NCBI GenBank assembly: GCA_964442365.1
Contig: CAYTZA010000006.1
Location: 1-27,828 of the forward strand
Direction: 5' to 3'
Length of the DNA stretch: 27,828 bases
Source of the DNA: CAYTZA01 sp964442365
GTDB taxonomy: Bacteria; Patescibacteriota; Minisyncoccia; Phycocordibacterales; DAORIS01
Under the pieces are notes generated by a model, which searched no databases, was not told where the DNA came from, and saw only the letters and a list, made by a program, of their open reading frames with translations. Shown one piece after another: positions 24,535 through 27,828 of the stretch; the first letter of the stretch is position 1; the number at the start of each line of letters is the position of its first letter. A program made the translations under genes and the position numbers.

Positions 24535-24552
24535 ACAGTTTGGGTGTTTTTT
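24520..24552 (+). terminator. Intrinsic terminator containing the stop codon of the 23986-24534 gene
   Basis: A 10-bp stem with one G-U pair (24520-24529 with 24538-24547), 8-nt loop that includes the TAA stop (24532-24534), then TTTTTTATTTTA. Confidence 0.9.
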
Positions 24553-24562
24553 ATTTTATAAA

Positions 24563-24579
24563 GAGCCACCTCCCTAGGC
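24563..24579 (-). other. tRNA-3'-end-like fragment at a contig edge
   Basis: Read on the minus strand the last bases before the gap end in GGGAGGTGGCTC, identical over 12 nt to the 3' end of the tRNA-Thr on the other side of the gap. The preceding bases (GCCTA) do not fit a normal T-arm of that tRNA, so this may be a second tRNA, or an assembly artefact from a repeated tRNA end. Confidence 0.35.
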
Positions 24580-24679
24580 NNNNNNNNNNNNNNNNNNNNN
24601 NNNNNNNNNNNNNNNNNNNNNNNNNNNNNNNNNNNNNNNNNNNNNNNNNNNNNNNNNNNNNNNNNNNNNNNNNNNNNNN
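24580..24679. other. Assembly gap (100 N)
   Basis: Exactly 100 undetermined bases, the usual placeholder for a scaffold join of unknown length. Open frames crossing it have no meaning. Confidence 0.97.
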
Positions 24680-24680
24680 G

Positions 24681-24753
24681 AGCCACCTCCCAGGTTCGAA
24701 CTGGGGACCTACTGTTTACAAAACAGTTGCTCTACCAACTGAGCTAAGGTGGC
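24681..24753 (-). tRNA. tRNA-Thr (anticodon UGU)
   Basis: A full cloverleaf on the minus strand: acceptor GCCACCT/AGGTGGC, D-arm GCTC-AGTTGGTA-GAGC, anticodon arm ACTGT-TTTGTAA-ACAGT with anticodon TGT at 24718-24720, variable AGGTC, and T-arm CCCAG-TTCGAAC-CTGGG. The 3' CCA is not encoded; the discriminator is T. It lies 8 nt after the end of the upstream membrane-protein gene and borders the assembly gap. Confidence 0.95.
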
Positions 24754-24761
24754 GTATTTAT

Positions 24762-25139
24762 TTATAACTTATTCTTGTGATCCGACAAATGTCTCAAATA
24801 TTCTGACACCTGATGAGTGGAGTGTTTCGAATACTCAAGAAACCTCCACGCCCTACGATGACATTTATAAAAGAAACTTGCAATAGCACGATATACTTTC
24901 TCAACAGTCGGTATGATTTTATGATAAATCACAGCAACAATCTTAAGAAGACTTTGATGTGTAGCGTGAGAAGAAATAGCTTTTGTCTTTACAGCACCTC
25001 GATGAAGATATGAATCTGATACCTGACGCGCTTTAACCCATACATGCACATGACGATTCTTAAAGACTGTAGCCTTTAGAAGCACCATAAGAATAGCGGA
25101 AACTCCAGATACTATGAAACTAATAAGTGCAAATGACAT
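24762..25139 (-). CDS. Small membrane-anchored hypothetical protein
   Basis: A 125-aa protein with one N-terminal membrane segment (SFALISFIVSGVSAILMVLLKA, 2-23) followed by a strongly basic, histidine-rich soluble part (KNRHVHVWVKARQ, YKCHRRAWRFLEYSKHSTHQ), probably helical and cytoplasmic. No family is recognised. It begins 9 nt after the tsf stop and ends 8 nt before the tRNA-Thr, so it is probably the last protein gene of the rpmE-prfA-rpsB-tsf transcript. There is no Shine-Dalgarno sequence; its composition matches the housekeeping genes. Confidence 0.75.
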   Translation of the reverse strand: MSFALISFIVSGVSAILMVLLKATVFKNRHVHVWVKARQVSDSYLHRGAVKTKAISSHATHQSLLKIVAVIYHKIIPTVEKVYRAIASFFYKCHRRAWRFLEYSKHSTHQVSEYLRHLSDHKNKL

Positions 25140-25148
25140 ATACTAAGT

Positions 25149-25733
25149 TTACGACAAAACAGAGAAACGTACCATACGTGCAATTTCTACTTTTTCACCA
25201 AACTTCTGTATAGCCTCTTCAATAAGACCCCCAATAGTTACATCGGGATTTTTGATATAAGGCTGTTCAAGCAATACTCGCTCTTTGAAATATGAAGCAA
25301 GTTTTCCTTCCAAAATCTTTTCCTGCATAGCAACAGGCTTATCTACAACTTCACCTTTAAAAAGTTCACGAGCTTTTTCTTTTACTTCTTCAGAAATCTC
25401 AGAAGTTTTTACAAACTCTGGATTAGCAGCCGTGATATGCATAGCAATATCACGTGCTAATTTTACAAAATCTTCATTTTTAGAAACAAAATCTGTTTCT
25501 GAAACAAGCTCTACCAAAGCTCCAACAGTACCAGTAGAGTGTACATAAGAAGCAATAGTACCAGCACCAAAAACTCGATCAGATTTCTTGGCTGCTATGT
25601 CTTTACTTTTCTTTCGAAGAATAGCTAGGGCTTGTTCAGCATCGCCACCAGCTTCTTCAAGAGCCTTTTTACACTGCATAACAGATACACCTGTAGAATC
25701 ACGAAGAGATTTGATTTGTTCGGTTGTTATCAT
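25149..25733 (-). CDS. tsf: Translation elongation factor Ts
   Basis: Guanine-nucleotide exchange factor for EF-Tu. The N-terminal UBA-like domain reads IKSLRDSTGVSVMQCKKALEEAGGD. The core has the EF-Tu contact motif TDFVSKN (usual TDFVAKN), and the C-terminal dimerisation region is present in a short version. The length of 194 aa is at the short end of the family, similar to Thermus-type EF-Ts. It follows rpsB by 20 nt, the classic rpsB-tsf pair. Confidence 0.96.
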   Translation of the reverse strand: MITTEQIKSLRDSTGVSVMQCKKALEEAGGDAEQALAILRKKSKDIAAKKSDRVFGAGTIASYVHSTGTVGALVELVSETDFVSKNEDFVKLARDIAMHITAANPEFVKTSEISEEVKEKARELFKGEVVDKPVAMQEKILEGKLASYFKERVLLEQPYIKNPDVTIGGLIEEAIQKFGEKVEIARMVRFSVLS

Positions 25734-25753
25734 ACTAATTTAAATAATACCAA

Positions 25754-26455
25754 CTAGACTGTTTTCTTTCCAGACTTATATGCAGAAGCAAGTTCCCCAA
25801 GAACGTATTCAATAGTAGCAACAGATGCATCGTTACCTGGAATAGGAACTTCTATCATTCCAAAATCACAATCAGAACTTGAAAGAGAGATAACTGGAAT
25901 ATTTAGAGCATGGGCCTCTGTTACTGCAATATGTTCACGTCGTACATCAACAACAAACATAACCTTTGGAAGATCTCTCATAGAAATAATACCAGAGAAG
26001 AATCTCTCAAGGTTAGCGATCTCACGATCAAGAAGAAGTCTTTCTTTTTTTGTGTATTTTGCAAAATCACCTTTCTCACGTTCAGTACGAAGTGTTTCAA
26101 GGCGAGCTACACGCTTTTTGATTTCAGGAAAGTTTGTAAAAGTACCCCCAATCCATCGTCCAGCAACATATGGCATATCAATAGATTGTGCATATTTTGC
26201 TATAGCTTGTTTAGCTTCGTTTTTACCACCCACAAAAAGAACCTGTCCTCCTGTAGAAGCAATATTAGCTACATACTGTTTAGCGGCGTTTAAAAGCTCG
26301 ACACTTTTTTCAAGGTCAAAAATCTCTACCTTGTCTTTAGTACCATAAATATATTTTGCTCCACTTGGATGACGACGTGATCTAAGCTGACCAAAATGCG
26401 CACCTACTTTAAAGAGGGCGTCAACGACTGGATGTGATGTCTTTTGTTCTTCCAT
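25754..26455 (-). CDS. rpsB: 30S ribosomal protein S2
   Basis: Small-subunit protein of 233 aa. Family motifs include GAHFGQLRSRRHP, KYIYGTKDKVEIFDLEKS, VLFVGGKNEAKQAI, MPYVAGRWIGGTFTNF and IPVISLSSSDCDF (usual IPVIALVDTNCDP). It lies between prfA and tsf and is co-oriented with them. There is no Shine-Dalgarno sequence at ATG 26455. Confidence 0.97.
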   Translation of the reverse strand: MEEQKTSHPVVDALFKVGAHFGQLRSRRHPSGAKYIYGTKDKVEIFDLEKSVELLNAAKQYVANIASTGGQVLFVGGKNEAKQAIAKYAQSIDMPYVAGRWIGGTFTNFPEIKKRVARLETLRTEREKGDFAKYTKKERLLLDREIANLERFFSGIISMRDLPKVMFVVDVRREHIAVTEAHALNIPVISLSSSDCDFGMIEVPIPGNDASVATIEYVLGELASAYKSGKKTV

Positions 26456-26473
26456 AATTATCAGAGTAATCTA

Positions 26474-27460
26474 TCAAATATTATCATTTTCCGCAACGTC
26501 TCCTCCAGAAACAGGACCCGTATAGCTCTGAAGTGCCTCTATAACGGGCTCCAAGGCTCCCTCCACAATCGCAGGCAGATTATGCCATGATTGTTTAATC
26601 CGATGGTCAGTAAGGCGGTCTTGAAGCACGTTATAGGTACGAATCTTCTCTGATCGATCAGCTGTCCCGATCTGATCACGACGATTCTGAGAAAAAGCTT
26701 TTGCATCCTCTTCTTCTTTAAGAACCTGAAGTTTTGCAAACAAAATACTCATGGCTTTTTCACGGTTTTTAAGCTGACTACGTTCTGCTGTTGAGCGAAC
26801 ATCAATACCTGTTGGTTTATGAATAATACGCACAGCTGTTTCAACCTTGTTAACGTTTTGTCCGCCCGCACCACCTGAACGAGAAAATTCCATTTCAAGA
26901 TCGGCTGGATTGATTTCAAATTTAACTTTCTTACGAAGTGGCAAAATAGCAACGGAAGCGGTTGAAGTATGTACTCTACCAGATTTTTCAGTAGCTGGGA
27001 TACGCTGAATACGATGCACCCCAGTTTCAAAACGTAATTTTTTATATACATCTTTACCGTGTATTTCAAAACTAGCTTCTTTATATCCACCAAGACTACT
27101 CGGAGATTCCGCTACCGTTTCAAAGGTCCACCCTTTTGATTCTGCATATTTTTTGTACATAAGAGCAAGTTCCTCAGCAAAAAGCGCAGCTTCTTCCCCG
27201 CCCGCGCCAGCGCGTACTTCTAAAATAATTTCATTTGGGAATAAATCTTCTTCGTCATCAGCTTTAAGAATAGAAGCCATTTGTTCGGCGAGAGCTTTTT
27301 TTTGAGCAATAATAGTTGCTCGTTCTGTTTCAACAAGATCAGCGATAGATGGATCTGCAGACAACATAGCTTCGAGCTCACGTTCTTTTTTGTCTTCTTC
27401 CACGTATAAACCAGCGAGATAAGCTGTTTTGTGATTTTTACTATATTTCTCTATATCCAT
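26474..27460 (-). CDS. prfA: Peptide chain release factor 1
   Basis: Releases peptides at UAA and UAG codons. The 328-aa protein has the GGQ catalytic motif at 199-201 (SGGAGGQNVNKVETAVR) and the tripeptide PAT at 155-157, which marks RF1 rather than RF2 (SPF). It is about 30 residues shorter than E. coli RF1, mostly at the N-terminus. The start MDIEKYSKN at 27460 has no Shine-Dalgarno sequence but lies 8 nt after a hairpin in the gap from rpmE. Confidence 0.96.
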   Translation of the reverse strand: MDIEKYSKNHKTAYLAGLYVEEDKKERELEAMLSADPSIADLVETERATIIAQKKALAEQMASILKADDEEDLFPNEIILEVRAGAGGEEAALFAEELALMYKKYAESKGWTFETVAESPSSLGGYKEASFEIHGKDVYKKLRFETGVHRIQRIPATEKSGRVHTSTASVAILPLRKKVKFEINPADLEMEFSRSGGAGGQNVNKVETAVRIIHKPTGIDVRSTAERSQLKNREKAMSILFAKLQVLKEEEDAKAFSQNRRDQIGTADRSEKIRTYNVLQDRLTDHRIKQSWHNLPAIVEGALEPVIEALQSYTGPVSGGDVAENDNI

Positions 27461-27468
27461 AGAAATGA

Positions 27469-27496
27469 CAAAACTCGCTAAATTATGCGAGTTTTG
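27469..27496 (-). terminator. Hairpin between rpmE and prfA
   Basis: A perfect 10-bp stem (27469-27478 with 27487-27496) with an 8-nt AT loop; the Ts are inside the 3' arm (GCGAGTTTTG) and only TC follows. It could be a weak terminator or attenuator after rpmE, or a structure affecting prfA initiation. Confidence 0.45.
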
Positions 27497-27505
27497 AAGT
27501 GCTCC

Positions 27506-27802
27506 CTACTTTGAAGACTTTGAGACTTTTGTCTCTGCTTTAATTACTCGTTTTTCTCTCTTTTCTGCTTTCTTTTCTGATTTTTTCTTGAGATCAATTT
27601 TCTTTGAAGCGGTACGATTTTTGAATTTTTCAACACGTCCAGCAGCATCAAGTGTTTTTTCAAGACCTGTATAGAAAGGATGACATGTACTACAGATTTC
27701 AACAGAAATCTCTTTTTTAGTTGAACCAAGCACAAAAGACGCGCCACAGGCACAATTTACATTAGCTTTTTGGAAATATTCTGGATGGATATCTGTTTTC
27801 AT
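27506..27802 (-). CDS. rpmE: 50S ribosomal protein L31 with lysine-rich extension
   Basis: Zinc-containing L31. From ATG 27802 (MKTDIHPEYF) it is 98 aa with CACG and CSTCHPFYTG supplying the four cysteines of the zinc-binding form. The family is usually 66-75 residues; here about 30 extra residues form a Lys/Glu/Ala-rich tail (KKSEKKAEKREKR), as seen in some ribosomal proteins of reduced genomes. The start six codons further upstream would overlap a possible -10 box TATTGT (27811-27816). It is the first gene of the prfA-rpsB-tsf cluster in this window. Confidence 0.94.
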   Translation of the reverse strand: MKTDIHPEYFQKANVNCACGASFVLGSTKKEISVEICSTCHPFYTGLEKTLDAAGRVEKFKNRTASKKIDLKKKSEKKAEKREKRVIKAETKVSKSSK

Positions 27803-27828
27803 AGGATCATACAATACCATATTACACA

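Noticed and set aside
24492..24767. Open frames across the N stretch
   Set aside because: They are produced by undetermined bases and have no real sequence content.

Overview
The window is a piece of an AT-rich bacterial genome, most likely a Candidate Phyla Radiation (Patescibacteria, Parcubacteria-like) organism. The reasons are cut-down housekeeping enzymes (a PheRS without its tRNA-binding appendages, a ThrRS without TGS, an SMC protein without a recognisable hinge), a NusB-Nudix fusion, and PKD/CARDB-type surface proteins beside a sortase. UGA is used as a stop (dnaE, pheS), so this is not one of the CPR lineages that recode UGA. The assignment is an inference from gene architecture; no 16S gene is present.

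Layout. 1-4115 (minus): an operon rpmF, nusB-Nudix, rnc, smc; smc runs off the left edge. 4172-6083: an unrecognised small gene, rnhB, and a second unrecognised small gene preceded by a conserved promoter-leader. 6136-12280: dnaE, a DUF2914-like membrane protein on the other strand, and thrS. 12298-13501: two neighbouring small genes that are divergent paralogues of each other; the first carries a second copy of the promoter-leader. 13503-18339: a surface module with an 855-aa PKD-like protein ending in a sorting-like VPYTG motif, a sortase, and a divergent CARDB protein. 18341-20898: gyrB and a conserved-looking hypothetical gene. 20934-21251: an 84-aa orphan gene with its own promoter and terminator. 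21253-23873: pheS-pheT. 23900-24552: another orphan gene. 24580-24679: a 100-N assembly gap flanked by tRNA-like sequence. 24681-27802 (minus): rpmE, prfA, rpsB, tsf, a small membrane protein, and tRNA-Thr(UGU).

Two kinds of gene are mixed. The housekeeping and surface genes mostly lack a Shine-Dalgarno sequence, and many have a -10 box only 7-11 nt before the start codon, which predicts leaderless mRNAs. Six small unrecognised genes (ending or starting near 4217, 5431, 12347, 12900, 20987 and 23986) look different: higher GC by eye, purine-rich Shine-Dalgarno sequences (strong in five), and a strong intrinsic terminator each, three of which have the stop codon inside the hairpin loop. Two share a 64-nt promoter-leader with only three mismatches and a potential 28-nt RNA hairpin; two encode homologous proteins. 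This set of self-contained single-gene cassettes inserted between housekeeping operons is the best candidate for something undescribed. Its function cannot be read from the sequence.
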